NCBI GenBank assembly: GCA_022575985.1
Contig: JAKSXM010000132.1
Span: 9,920,001 to 9,984,000 of the forward strand
Reading direction: 5' to 3'
From: Anagrus nilaparvatae
Lineage: Eukaryota; Arthropoda; Insecta; Hymenoptera; Mymaridae
DNA: 64,000 nucleotides
Position 1 is the first letter of the stretch. Each line of letters begins with the position of its first letter. Under the pieces are notes generated by a model, which was given only the letters and a program-made list of their open reading frames with translations, searched no databases and was not told the origin of the DNA. Position numbers and translations under genes: made by a program. Below, piece by piece: positions 27,501 through 36,403 of the stretch.

Positions 27501-30500
27501 TCAAGCGTAAATGAAAATTTGTTGTCAAAAATAATCGCATGCAAAATTAAAGTAAAATTTTAATTGCATTTTAATTTGCATCATACTTCTTTGCTAAAAT
27601 GACCATTTTTTCGTAAAAATGGCATATAGTCTCGCTCTTATATATTCTAAATCTTAAACTTGTATTTTTGTGCAACTTTTAGGGTGACTTCTTTTGTCTC
27701 AAATAAGTTTTGAAGAAAAAAAAATTTTCCTGTAAAATTTGGTTACAAAATATGTAAAAGATCAAGAAAAAATTATTTTTTTCAAAATTTTAGAACGCAT
27801 AACTTTGAAAAATTATACTAATATTCACAGTACCTAAAAAACGAAATCAGCAAAATCTATGTTTTAATTTTTGCTACTTTTTTCGAGTAAATACTAATCA
27901 ATAAAAAAATATTTCCAATCACCCACACATATGTATATATATATATATTTATATTGCACTTACATTTAATATAGCTTAAATATTATAAGTTCATTTCAAG
28001 GTACTTTAATTTATGTAGGCTTTCTTAATGTAATAATATATTTTTCTTTCAAATATAAATTTTTTTAAAATTTAGATCCTTAAAATATTTAATTAGAATC
28101 ACGATTTTTTAATATTATGCGTTTAAAATATATAGATTTTTCTTTTTTTTAATAAATGCAAAAAAAAATTGAAGAAAAAAATAAATAAATAATTAAAAAT
28201 AAATAAATAAAAAAAATTTTCTTCTCGGATCAACCGAAAAGATTATCAAGTACACTAATTGCAATTCTCCCGGCCATTTTTTTAATAAATCCTTTTTTAG
28301 TTTTTTTAACTTGATCAAGATTTTCTTTTCTAGGATCATGTAGTGCATATGGAGGTAATGATTCATCCAAATCTGTAAAATTCATAAATTCATAATCTTG
28401 CCTCATTGTTGGTGAGTCCTCTTTACTTCCACGTCTAGCTTCAGCACTACGTGCTAATAAAGGTCCAATATCAGTTCTAGCCATTGCTGATTCACCACGT
28501 TGTGATATTGTACTACTTGGTGCTGGTGGAGCTGATGGCCTTGGTTGCTGTTCAGTTTCTGATTCTTCTTCTGATTCAGAATCTGTTTCCTCTGATGTGC
28601 TACTTGTTTCTTCATCATCATCTCCTTCTTCTTCTTTCATTTTTTTAATTAATGGTTCTTCACGAGCATTTGTGACTAATTGTGTTGTTTGTGGTGGAGG
28701 GGGTGCTGCTCGATTACCTTCAAAAATATTTCCAAGTTATTTTTTTATTAAAGAAATAGTTTCAAAATTTTGATTTTACGAATTTAACCAAATATTTTTT
28801 TTTTTTTTGACGAAGCGTTAAGTGGTTTATTTTTAAGACATTTATACATTTCGTAATCTCATGACAAAATAAAAAAAAAATCTCGATTTTCAAGGTTAAA
28901 TTACATTTAAATATATTTGAAATACTAACCTGAATTTAAAAAACGACTTTGAAATGGTTTTGGTGTAATTGGAGATTCTCCATTAGAAGCAACGGATGAC
29001 GTAGTGTTGTTATTACTATTATTATTATTTGGAGATCTTGATAAAAATTTTTGTTTCATTTCCTCGGTTGTAAATGGAGCTCCGGTACTTCGGATACCCG
29101 AACCAGCGGAACTTTCGGAGCCGGTGCTCGATTCCGAGGAAGCGCCTCTTCCTGTTGCAGGCGTATGCACATCAGATGTTCTTCTAAAATTTATTTTTTT
29201 TTAGGTTATATTTTTTACAAATCAAAAAATTCTTTTCTTACCTTGTAATTGATGTTTTTCTTGCTGTTTCTTCTGGTTCCCTTTCAGCAAATTCTCTAAC
29301 TGGAGTTTGTTGAGTTATGGGAGTTGGTCGTTCTTCAACGACATCCTGAGGTGATGAAGATGATGGGATATTTTTATTTTGTTTTTTAATACGAGATATT
29401 TCATCATCATCTGCTCCTGTTCTTGATGATGCTATCGATGATTTTCTCTGGATTGGTTGTATCTTTGATTTGAATAAATTTTATTTACTTATTTGATTAT
29501 TTTGCCAAATTTCAAGGTTTTTTTTTTATTAAACAAAATAGCTTATTTTTAGGTTAAATTGCAATTAAAGTGCAAAATAAATTATTTGATTTTTTTTCTA
29601 TTGTCATAATTTATTTTTTTTTTATTCAATTTTTAAAGCTAAAAAAACTACAATAAAAATAAAATTTGTGCATAAAATAATACAACAAAACAAAAAATAG
29701 CATCGAGGAAAAAAAAATAATTTATTTAAAACATTTATATATTTTCTTTAGTACTACATTTGGCACAAGCAAAGAAGACCCAACACAAGAGAAACAGTCC
29801 TAAATGTTTTCTCGTGGCAGCATTTTGAGAGATAAGTTTGATTATTTTCTTCGTATGTTCGGCAAAATTGGCTGAGAACTGTGAAATTTTTTATTTTTTC
29901 TGTTCTCTTTTATTTTTATTTATTACATGCATGGGTTATTGAATGCTTTAAAAAAAAAAGATGGAAAAAAAAATTAAGGTTTTAATTTTTAAATAATATT
30001 TAAATTACCTGTGGTTTTGGTGTTATTGCTGGTTGTGGTTCATCTTTTTTTCTTTTTCCTGCTCTTTCATATTCTTGTAATTTTTTCATAACCCTTGGTG
30101 AATCTGATAATCTAAAAATACCAGATAATGGCCCTTTAGCTGAATTTTCTGATACAAGTACACGTTCTCTTGTATTTGATGGATCGTTAAATCTAACAGT
30201 TGTTCTATTATCACCGTCGGATTCTTCACCATCGCGGTGGCGCATAAAACGACTACGATAACGTGATTTATTTCTTGGTGTTTCATATTCTGGTGTTTCA
30301 TGACTAAAAAATGAAAAATTATTTATGTGTTTTTTATGCATGTAATTTATTAGATTATTAATTAATAATACGGAAGTTTATATAAAAAAAAAATTTGCCA
30401 AAAAAATATCAAGGATAAAAAAATATGAATATTTTTTAAAGTTTGTCTTTGATATTTATAAATAAATAAACAAATAAATTAATTAAAAAATACACTGTAA

Positions 30501-33230
30501 AAATTTTTTTTACTAATATATTTAAGTCGCAATATTTTTTTACAGTGTATATTTAAGAATATTTTTTGAAATATAAATAAAATTATATGGGTCATATATA
30601 AATTCCAAAAAAATTATATGGTTTTATCCCTTCTTTCAAAAGAATCAAATTTTTTGGCAAATTTTCAAAATTCATAAAGAAGAAGAAGAAGATAACATTT
30701 ATTTTATAAATAATCATATTAAAATGAAAATAATTGTTTGACAATCTTGTTTTAAGAAATTTTTTAAAATAAGTCGATGTATTTAATTTTTACAAAAATA
30801 ATATGTCTGACTAATTATGGCTTTTTCTACTGATTTTACCATGGTAGAGTTTTATGCGTTTTTGATATTTATTTAATGTACACGCATTGCGATTCACAAA
30901 AAGTGATTTTTTGCCTACGAAATGCGCATATATAATTGTGAGAGTGTGTACAGTAAATGTGTGTATTAGTGTGTGAGTGTATATTATAATAAGCGTATGT
31001 TTCCGTAAGTTTATATGGTAGAGTACGAATAAATGAGAGTGTGTCTGTGTGTATTTATATGACCAACCGTAAATTTGCTATATGAAACGTCAATTTTACG
31101 TTTACAGCCGTATTACCTCCATTGTGACTACCAGGGTAATTTGTATATATAGATTATTTGAAAAAAATAATTTAATTTTCTTCCTAGAGGGTCGAAAACA
31201 AAAATTGCATTTCATCCATGTTATTTGCCCCCTTGGTTAAAAATGTACTATTAATTTAAATTACAAACTCACTCATAATCTTGTGTATAACGACTTCTTG
31301 AATGTCTATCATCTTCTTGTTGTCTGTATTGTGATGCTAATCTATGATCACTTTTACTTCTCATTAGACCAGGCGAACCACCAGGTGCTGATAACGTATT
31401 TGTACCAGCTAATAATGCATTTGTACCAGTTTCTGGTTTTATATTTAATTCACCATAACCAGCAACATTAAGTACTAATTGATTTGGATCATGTGTCATA
31501 ACAAAACGCATACGTCTACTATAATCACCAGCTTCATATTCAAAATTTCTAAAAATAAATTTAATTTTTTTTAAATAAATAAAATTTTAAATAAAAAATT
31601 TTTTTTCTTACCTTATAAATTCAACAGTACGTAAAAAAAGTTCTTTGGTATCAAGTAATTCAGAATCATCCCATGGTACATTTTCGTTAATATGAGTATC
31701 AGCTAAATCAGAATTACTTTGTATATTTGCAATTTCAACTTCTAAATTATCTTTTAATTGTTCTAAACCACGTAATTCTGTTGTTAAATAACGATCAACT
31801 TCATTTCTTAAATATTCTGTACGATCTTTTAATGCTTTACTCAGTCTTCTGTATATTTCATCAACTTCTTCAGCAACTGATTTTGCATTTGTTTTTAAAC
31901 CAACTGTATTTTTTTCAACTAATGCTAATGCTTCTTGTAACCTATGTATACCACGTCGAATCTGTAAAAAAAATTTTTAATTATTTCAATTGTTTTTTTT
32001 TATTTATTTAATAAAAATATGTAAAAAAAGTCAGTAAAAAAATAGTAAAAATAAAAATAGTTAAATTTTAAGTAATTAATTCTTTTTTGGAAAATAAATT
32101 TAATTTTCGATAAACATTTTATTAAAATAATGGCTAAGTAAGTTAAAAAAAATAATTAAAATAAAAAACTCATTTTCATAAATTAACCTAAAAATAATTT
32201 AAAATAGTACAAAATTAATAGAAGAAATTTTAAATTATCATAACGATTATCGGAAAATTCATAATTCACGAGCTCTAACAATCGATGAAAAAGTACGTTA
32301 TTAAACTAATTGAAAATGAAAATTAATGGTAATAATAAATTTTCAATAATTTTAATCAGTTAAATGAATTCGCACAAGAATGGGCTGATAACCTCGCATC
32401 GCAAGATTTAATAGAACATCGTGAAAATAATGATTACGGTGAAAATATTTATGTTGGTACTGTTGAAGAGAATAGTGAATTAATTGATTCAGGGGACCCG
32501 GTTAAAGCATGGTTAGAAAAAAGTGTAAATTTTATAAAAAATAAAAATGCTAATTTTTTGATGAAATTAGGTACAGCGAAATTATGGATTATGATTTTGA
32601 AAATTCAGAACAAGATGTATCAAAAATTGGACATTTTAGTCAGTTAGTTTGGAAATCTAGCGAAAAATTAGGTGTCGGAGTAGCAATAAGCGAATCTGGT
32701 AAAGCTTACGTCGTATGTAATTACGAGCCAGGCGGAAATATTTTAGGAGAATTTTTAACAAATGTTTCGGCTCCTTTAGAAAAACCAGTAAGTAAAAAAA
32801 TCTAAATTTACCTGATGATTAATGCGATTAATTTCTCTTCTTAAAATATCCATATGTGCATCTTTGCATTCCGGGCAACATTTTTTATCACAGTGTAAGC
32901 AATGTGAACAATAACTTTTTTCTGAACAAATACCACATCTTTCCATAATTTGTCCACTTGTTGGATCTGGTAATTCACCAGTTATTTCAATATGTAATTC
33001 TAAAAATCTTTGTAACGTTACATTTGTTGGAAATGCTTGTACACCTTGATATGGTATACGATGTTCTGCACGACATTCTGGACATTTAACTTGTCTACGT
33101 ACGTAATCAACTAAACCATCCATACATGGTTCCATACAAAAACTGTGTTGACATGGTAATAATTTTGGATTTCTGTAACGATCTAAACATATCGCACATG
33201 TTAACAGTTGTTCAAACTGCTCCATGCTTT
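11796..33230 (-). CDS. tn: thin (abba)/TRIM32-like RING, B-box, coiled-coil, NHL protein; whole gene, 12 coding exons
   Basis: TRIM-NHL E3 ubiquitin ligase. In flies thin keeps muscle attachments, costameres and Z-discs stable; human TRIM32 is the limb-girdle dystrophy counterpart. Exons (minus): 33230-32812, 31961-31612, 31548-31273, 30303-30009, 29462-29242, 29183-28930, 28717-28402, 23020-22913, 16649-16206, 12981-12820, 12739-12595, 12509-11796. All phases agree and the sum is 3,699 nt, giving 1,232 residues. Domains: RING about 10-51, B-box about 98-125, coiled coil about 139-255, a long Ser/Arg/acidic disordered middle, and six NHL blades about 950-1232. Start chosen at 33225, where the protein begins MEQFEQLL as I recall for fly thin; an in-frame upstream extension is possible. 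Two donors are weak (GC at 28401, GTTCGT at 22912), and each is followed by an open alternative end. A CAP gene sits in the first coding intron. Family identity is near certain; splice details are inferred. Confidence 0.95.
12595..12739 (-). CDS. tn: thin exon: RGQYLLKRRQ and first NHL blade
   Basis: Residues about 947-995. Acceptor AAAATAG before 12739 and donor CAA|GTAAGA after 12595 (phase 0). It encodes GQYLLKRRQLFKFGMRGSEA and the first NHL blade, WPRGVAVGPDNSIVVADSSNHRVQ in two parts. The NHL motif itself is split exactly between this exon and the next. Confidence 0.95.
12820..12981 (-). CDS. tn: thin exon: SRRLSLGLPLR linker before the NHL domain
   Basis: Residues about 893-947. Acceptor TTTAATTAG before 12981; donor AG|GTAAAT after 12820 (phase 2). 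It reads ATTASRRLSLGLPLR, SSDDD, then a Pro/Ala/Ser-rich end leading to RGQYLLKRRQ. Too short to be an obvious ORF, but motif and phase are decisive. Confidence 0.9.
13504..13637. mobile_element. 134-bp hairpin MITE
   Basis: CGACAGTCTCTAGGGATAA...CCTTATTC at left pairs with GAATAAGG...CCTAGGGGCCGTCG at right; also GTAGCAAGA with TCTTGCTA. A nearly complete fold-back inside a thin intron. Confidence 0.7.
14745..15365 (+). repeat. ~39-bp tandem repeat array (CTGCCGTTTTCAACCGTG)
   Basis: The phrase CTGCCGTTTTCAACCGTG and variants starts near 14875, 14922, 14994, 15033, 15073, 15112, 15151, 15191, 15296 and 15336, a spacing of 39-40 bases with a few skipped units, each followed by an A-rich spacer. 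Divergent minisatellite in a thin intron. Confidence 0.75.
16206..16649 (-). CDS. tn: thin exon: LARSRSSH and SSWARYLKNKYG motifs
   Basis: Residues about 745-893. Acceptor CCTTTTCAG before 16649; donor TCTAG|GTAATT after 16206 (phase 2). It reads FLNKSRSQAAM, a Pro/Glu repeat, two RSRS-H motifs and SSWARYLKNKYGNR, all recognisable in insect thin. It is clearly GC-richer than flanking introns. Two antisense ORFs over it (16245-16709 and 16366-16653) are shadows. Confidence 0.92.
18041..18213. mobile_element. 173-bp hAT-like MITE
   Basis: Ends CAGGCAC and GTGCCTG. The interior has GGCCAGGA, poly-G and GGAGGGTTAAAGCCCCC...CTGCCTAAG, the look of short non-autonomous hAT elements. A target duplication is not clear. 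Confidence 0.55.
18720..19295. mobile_element. ~575-bp inverted-repeat element with GC-rich core
   Basis: Left GTGCAATATTGTATATG, AACATGATCATG and CTAGTTCTACAAA are matched in inverted order by right TTTGTAGAACTAG, ATCATGTT and GATATACACGATA. Between them is a CpG-rich core (GCGCACTGCGTTGCGGCTGC). No ORF of note. Confidence 0.55.
21454..22912 (-). CDS. Long Asn/Asp-rich alternative tail of thin ending in a hydrophobic anchor
   Basis: In frame with exon 23020-22913 and with no stop for 485 codons, ending TGA 21456-21454. The tail is dominated by Asn, Asp, Ser, Lys and Thr, with poly-His/Asn and poly-Asp/Glu runs. It ends in about 20 hydrophobic residues (MVTTVFCVSVLCCSVLINLF) followed only by Met, the layout of a tail-anchored membrane protein. 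In this AT-rich DNA such a run without TAA/TAG/TGA is not expected by chance, so it is probably coding. The simplest reading is a retained-intron isoform of about 1,230 residues: TRIM module, N/D-rich tail and membrane anchor, no NHL. An independent intronic gene using an internal ATG is less likely. A poly-A run (21421-21440 on plus) follows. Confidence 0.65.
22913..23020 (-). CDS. tn: thin exon: RYGTSRGSPGHS block
   Basis: Residues about 709-745. Acceptor ATTTCTTAG before 23020. It reads YGTSRGSPGHS, a Ser/Thr-rich run, and GYTSR. The exon leaves at AGCAG|GTTCGT (phase 2) and joins exon 16649 to give GYTSR-FLNKSRS, matching the thin linker. The donor departs from consensus at three of the last four positions. 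Failure to splice keeps the frame open for 485 more codons (separate entry). Confidence 0.8.
24221..24521. mobile_element. 301-bp mariner-like MITE
   Basis: Perfect 22-base inverted termini (ATATTTATATATTAGGCTGGGT at left, complement at right, 24500-24521). The TA-rich ends suggest TA target-site insertion. Noncoding, inside the large thin intron. Confidence 0.7.
25867..25982 (-). CDS. Candidate alternative 3' terminal exon of thin
   Basis: Inside the 28401-23021 intron an acceptor (TTTTTTCAG ending 25983) opens a 37-residue frame, SLQLKLIKKSNQQ then PPAPSQKVLNPADLLN, and TAA at 25869-25867. The GC-rich run around 25900-25916 stands out in AT-rich intron. It fits in phase with the GAA|GTAAAG site at 28427/28426. 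The alternative acceptor CAGTTAG fits the GC donor. An AATAAA on the minus strand lies near 25650. Size is small, so this is a candidate only. Confidence 0.4.
28230..28401 (-). CDS. Alternative short C-terminus of thin, read through the GC donor
   Basis: If the GC donor at 28401 is not used, the frame stays open for 57 more residues to TGA 28232-28230. The tail has an acidic/aromatic part (DYEFMNFTDLDESLPPY), then a basic amphipathic end (KKTKKGFIKKMAGRIA, SVLDNLFG). Over 50 open codons with ordered-looking sequence and GC-richer codons, in a very AT-rich intron, suggest it is translated. The isoform would be about 765 residues: RING, B-box and coiled coil without NHL. It could instead be constitutive here with a splice I missed. 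Confidence 0.6.
28402..28717 (-). CDS. tn: thin exon: acidic Glu/Ser tract and ARTDIGPLLARSAEARR block, GC donor
   Basis: Residues about 604-709. It begins after TTTGAAG and reads NRAAPPPP, a Glu/Asp/Ser-rich stretch, then ARTDIGPLLARSAEARR, a strong thin signature. No GT in this exon lies in the phase needed by the next exon (two overhanging bases). The only fitting site I found is AG|GCAAGA at 28402/28401, a consensus GC-AG donor. Splicing there reads SPTM-R-YGTSRG into exon 23020. Reading on instead reaches a stop at 28230 (separate entry). Confidence 0.82.
28930..29183 (-). CDS. tn: thin exon: Ser/Asn-rich linker with KQKFLSRS and FQSRFL motifs
   Basis: Residues about 519-604. Acceptor AATTTTAG before 29183; donor G|GTTAGT after 28930 (phase 1). 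It contains EEMKQKFLSRSP, a short Asn run and PFQSRFLNSG, blocks typical of the thin linker. The exon is more GC-rich than its introns, consistent with coding constraint. Confidence 0.9.
29242..29462 (-). CDS. tn: thin exon: acidic/basic linker with DDDEISRIKKQNK motif
   Basis: Residues about 446-519, too interrupted to show as a long ORF. Acceptor ATCAAAG before 29462 (weak pyrimidine tract) and donor AG|GTAAGA after 29242. The reading QRKSS...ADDDEISRIKKQNK matches the thin linker. Phase 0 in and phase 2 out agree with both neighbours, which is the main support. Confidence 0.85.
30009..30303 (-). CDS. tn: thin exon: Arg/Ser-rich disordered linker
   Basis: Residues about 347-445. Acceptor CATTTTTAG before 30303 and donor CAG|GTAATT after 30009 (phase 0). 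Recognisable blocks are SRYRSRF and GPLSGIFRLSDSPRVMKK, which fit the thin linker, then a Pro/Lys-rich end. No domain. The upstream methionines of the longer ORF lie in the intron and are not used. Confidence 0.88.
30491..30549. mobile_element. 59-bp hairpin (TACACTGTA ... TACAGTGTA)
   Basis: TACACTGTAAAAA at left and TTTTTTACAGTGTA at right. The same ending occurs at 23450-23470 and resembles the termini of 8491-8798, so it is probably a minimal relic of that family. Confidence 0.5.
31273..31548 (-). CDS. tn: thin exon: end of coiled coil and start of disordered linker
   Basis: Residues about 255-347. It starts after TTTTTAG and reads NFEYEAGDYSRRMRF, a block strongly conserved in insect thin, then DPNQLVLN and the GLMRSKSDHRLASQ block. 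It leaves at GA|GTGAGT (phase 2). The rest is a Gly/Ser/Arg-rich linker without fold. Confidence 0.92.
31612..31961 (-). CDS. tn: thin exon: coiled coil
   Basis: Residues 139-255. Acceptor TTTACAG before 31961; donor AG|GTAAGA after 31612 (phase 2). The reading begins IRRGIHRLQEAL and continues as a Leu/Glu/Lys heptad-rich helix, the TRIM coiled coil that mediates antiparallel dimerisation, ending in FLRTVEFIR. The frame is closed in the other phases. The antisense ORF at 31727-32011 is only its shadow. Confidence 0.93.
32130..32805 (+). CDS. Nested CAP-superfamily gene, GAPR-1-like, four exons
   Basis: Predicted 159-residue CAP (SCP/TAPS) protein with no signal peptide, like the Golgi-associated GAPR-1/GLIPR2 group, which binds lipid membranes from the cytosol. 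Exons: 32130-32137 (ATGGCTAA), 32208-32292, 32360-32511, 32571-32805; introns of 70, 67 and 59 nt, all GT-AG, phases consistent, 480 nt in total. Signatures: LNYHNDYRKIHN near 11-22, FAQEWADNLA near 35-44, HREN and GENIY near 51-62, AWYSEIMDYDF near 81-91, GHFSQLVWKSS near 102-112 and CNYEPGGNILGEF near 131-143. The WYSE motif appears only when the third intron is removed. The gene lies wholly in a thin intron on the opposite strand, and its stop is 6 bases from a thin exon, so its 3' UTR probably runs antisense across it. A strong donor (CCA|GTAAGT, 32788/32789) could give another 3' end, perhaps to the acceptor at 33671. Confidence 0.85.
32812..33230 (-). CDS. tn: thin exon with start codon: RING finger and B-box
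   Basis: Begins after a pyrimidine-rich acceptor (AG at 33232-33231), five bases before ATG 33225-33223. It encodes residues 1-138. RING zinc ligands are visible as CAIC at 10-13, CQH at 25-27, FC at 29-30, C34 and CPEC at 48-51. The spacing C30-x3-C34 is unusual for a C3HC4 RING. The B-box follows, running from CGIC to CPECKDAH (about 98-125). The exon ends in CAG at 32812 before GTAAAT, phase 0. The nested CAP gene stops at 32805, six bases from this exon on the opposite strand. Confidence 0.95.
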
Positions 33231-36170
33231 CTAAAAAAACAAAAAATTCAACTTTATTAATATTATTCTAGACTAAATGACTTAAATGCTATTAAATTTT
33301 AATTCGTAAAAATTTTTTACTTATAACTAGAAAATTCCCCTCTTCTTCTTCAAAAAAGAGAGACACAAAATATTAATATATTTTTTTTTATCTCTTTTTA
33401 ATATAAACAGAAAATTTTCTATTTTTAAATAAAATCAAACTAAAATTTACAAGTTAAGAAAAAAGAAAAAAAATCAGAATATAAAATAAATCTCTTTTTA
33501 ATCTCTTCCCTTGTTAGATAGAATAATTTATGTATTTAAGAAAAAAACAATGAAAAAATTGTTTGTTTTAATTATCATTTTTTGTGTTTCGTACAAAGAG
33601 TAACCTTGACAAAGAAAAATTTTGATTTAAAAAAATGAGCTTTTTTTTGTTTTAATTTCTTTTCTTGTCAGTGGCCAGAAAGCACTTATTGCGTCTGGTA
33701 AATACGTACTTTCTTGATACTGGCGAATAAAAATCACAAATGACTGTTTGGAAAATAATGTCCCAAATCTCAGGCTTTGAGAAATTTTCTTGATTGGTAT
33801 TTTACGTACGTGTGACTTGAAAAATTATTCTTTTCGGCCATGGGTCGTAATTTAATATTTTTTTGCGTTGTTTATACAATACGAAATTTTGATTTATTTC
33901 ATTTTTGGGTACTAAATTTTATAGAGTTTTTTCTTCTATTTTTTAATATTTTTGGAGTAGTTTTTACAGATTTAAGGGTGTTACATGAAGTTCCAGGTAT
34001 TTTAGACCCCGAATTCGGATTTAGCGATCCAAAAGACTTGCAGTAAAGTGATATACAGTATAGTATATCCCATCCTGTTCAGTTACGTTACACATTTAGT
34101 GTGTTTATAACTATTTCGAGACAAATGTGGTTACCCCGAAATTACGAATAGTTAATGGAAACCTCAAACTATTAACTGCCATTATGATATAAAAAATTAT
34201 TGCCTTTGGGAATAAAAAGTTTTAATTTACTTTGAAGGGCCTTATTTCTATTAAATTTTTGTTTTCTGAGTTGTAATAGCATATTAGGTATCAAGGGCGC
34301 AAAAGCCGGACATGAGTGATATGTGTTCACGCTAGTGTTTAAAGTATTTCTCCCATGGTGCTTACACTATTTTTTACCCTACTAGGCTTAAAACGCGTGC
34401 TGAAATTTCACCAAAAATTTTACGCCCGGTTGGGCAAAAAATAATATTTAAACACTACTACGAAGTATTGCTTCTTTAGTAATATTCGAGTCTAAAATTT
34501 AATTTTCAGAAGTTAGAACATTATTTAAGCTTGTTTTAAAGGCGTTACACTTTTGGTCATAATATGGCCATTATATGTCATGTTAACATATGTTATAGCC
34601 GCATTATGTTCAAAGTTTTTGACAGGGATTAATTTAACAGAAACGTTTTCTCATTCATTGAATTCTTTTGATTGCAACAAACAAAATTACTAAAAAATAA
34701 TTTGCCTCTCTTAAATCGAATATTTAGAAAAAATCCACACAAAAATTGATTTTCAATTACTTGCAAAATTAAGGTGCCGCGACCTACCCTATTAACAAAA
34801 AGGTGCAGTAATCTCCCAACCATAAATTACAACTTAAAACACAAAGCACAGTATAAAATTTCATAAACAAAAAAATCTAAAAAAATTCATATCTTGAGTC
34901 ACTTATAAAAATATTTTTAAAAAATCTTTAAAAATTAATCATCAATTTATTTATAAAAAAAAAAGAAAAATATTATGAAATCATGATTAACTTATATCCG
35001 TTACAATTTAAACGCTAACATATATAAAAAAAAAATTTTCTTTTATTATTACATAAAATAAAAATCAATAATTTCTCTTATAACATTAAATTTTCTCTAA
35101 TTATATCTTAGAAGCAAAGAAATTAATTATTTAAGTAAATAAGGTTAACGACCTAAAAATTAAAGTCTATAAAAAGTGTATTTTTGTGTTAATAATTTAT
35201 TTATAGTTATATATGAATATTTTAAAATATACGTCATAAATAATTATATCAATCAAAAAAAACTAAAATTTTTGCACTAAAATTTACAAATTTTATTTTT
35301 AATTCAGGGTTACCAAATAACGTTAACCTTTAAAGAAAATTTATTTAGATCTTTTTAAGTAAAAAAAAAATCAATATTTTTACACTTTAAAATTAAGGGC
35401 AAAAGTTTCACGTTTCAATGGATTACGGTCGTGTTTTCTTTTAACGTATAGTCAACCCTTACACTTCACCTAATTTTTATCTCTAATCCCATTAAAAAAA
35501 AAAAATAAATAAATAAAATCGACAATGACCTTATTTTTTTACATAAAAATTCTTTAAAAAAAAAATACATTTATCAAAAAAATATTTCACAATTAATAAT
35601 CACAAACCTTCAGACACCCACATTATTAAAATATTTTTTTAGTATAAAATTCCATAGACAAAAAAAGTAATAAATACACCCTCAGACTTTAAGATAAGAT
35701 CCTTCGAGCCCTTTTTTATTATTTTTTCTGAACCCCTCTTTATAGATAAAATTGAACTCACACAGACACACAAACACAATTTAAAATATCCTCTTGTATA
35801 CTAACTTAACTCTCTGTCTGTGTATTGACTGTATAAAACTTGTCCTTTTCTACGCTTGCGTATTTAAAACTATTTAAAAAAAAAAAATCCTTAAAAAAAA
35901 ATTTTTTTTTGTTTTTTTATAAAAAATTACAGAATTGAAAAATTAAAATTTCAATCTACAAACTACTTTTGTACAAAGCCGGTGTGAGAGTAGTAAAATT
36001 TATAATATGAAAAACCAGAACTCCCTTTAAATATTATTATTATTATTATTATTTAAAGCTAAAAAGCTCATATTATATTTTTAGTCTTTATAGTCGCAAT
36101 TTATCTTTTTCTTTTCTTTTTCCAGAGTTTAAAAGTTTTTATTTTTAATCTATTTTTAATTTATACTTAC
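33231..36170 (-). other. 5' intron of thin
   Basis: AT-rich sequence between the candidate 5' exon and the start-codon exon. A 68-residue ORF at 33840-34046 (plus) is hydrophobic and unrecognised. A strong acceptor on plus at 33671 may serve the CAP gene. No other supported feature. Confidence 0.45.
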
Positions 36171-36403
36171 GCGATGTTATTTCTTCTTTATTTATCCCCT
36201 CTAACATCATTAATGACATTTTAACGTTCGATAATTTTACCATTACCAGTATTTTTTTTAAAATTAATTATTTATTTTGTATAAAATTAAATTGTAAATA
36301 ATAAAATTTAATAAATTTAATTTTTTTAACATTTTTTTAGATTTATTTTACTGTTTTATGATTTTTAAAGGGATATGACGAGTGCGAGGATTTACTCGCT
36401 ACT
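36171..36403 (-). promoter_or_regulatory. Candidate 5' exon/promoter of thin with in-frame N-terminal extension
   Basis: A strong donor, ATCGC|GTAAGT, ends an exon at 36171. Joined to exon 33230 the frame is open: ATG 36243-36241, 24 codons (with a second run MSLMMLEG), then Q-S and the MEQFEQLL start. An in-frame stop lies just upstream. No good acceptor precedes it, so it may be a first exon. An initiator-like CTCAGT at about 36399-36405 is a possible start site. It could be an alternative promoter; the extension may equally be 5' UTR. Confidence 0.45.

Larger units (their letters stand above)
23021..28229 (-). other. Large thin intron contents (between exons 28717 and 23020)
   Basis: Apart from the candidate terminal exon at 25982-25867 and the mariner-like MITE at 24221-24521, this is AT-rich intron with (TA)n tracts (about 24005-24025, 24207-24235, 25630-25740, 26580-26710), a poly-G run near 23616-23629 and no other coding segment that I can support. 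A 28-nt segment at 23871-23898 with good splice sites was rejected. Confidence 0.6.

Noticed and set aside
30940..31065. GT-rich stretch resembling a regulatory microsatellite
   Set aside because: Loose GTGTGT and GAGTGT words without regular period; intronic and not distinguishable from background.
32584..32805. CAP pseudogene with frameshift
   Set aside because: The apparent frameshift vanishes when a GT-AG intron (32512-32570) is removed, restoring the WYSE motif, so the gene is intact.
33840..34046. 68-codon hydrophobic ORF on plus ending VLHEVPGILDPEFGFSDPK
   Set aside because: No family recognised. Its internal acceptor is in the wrong phase to continue the CAP gene from 32788. It lies in the 5' intron of thin.
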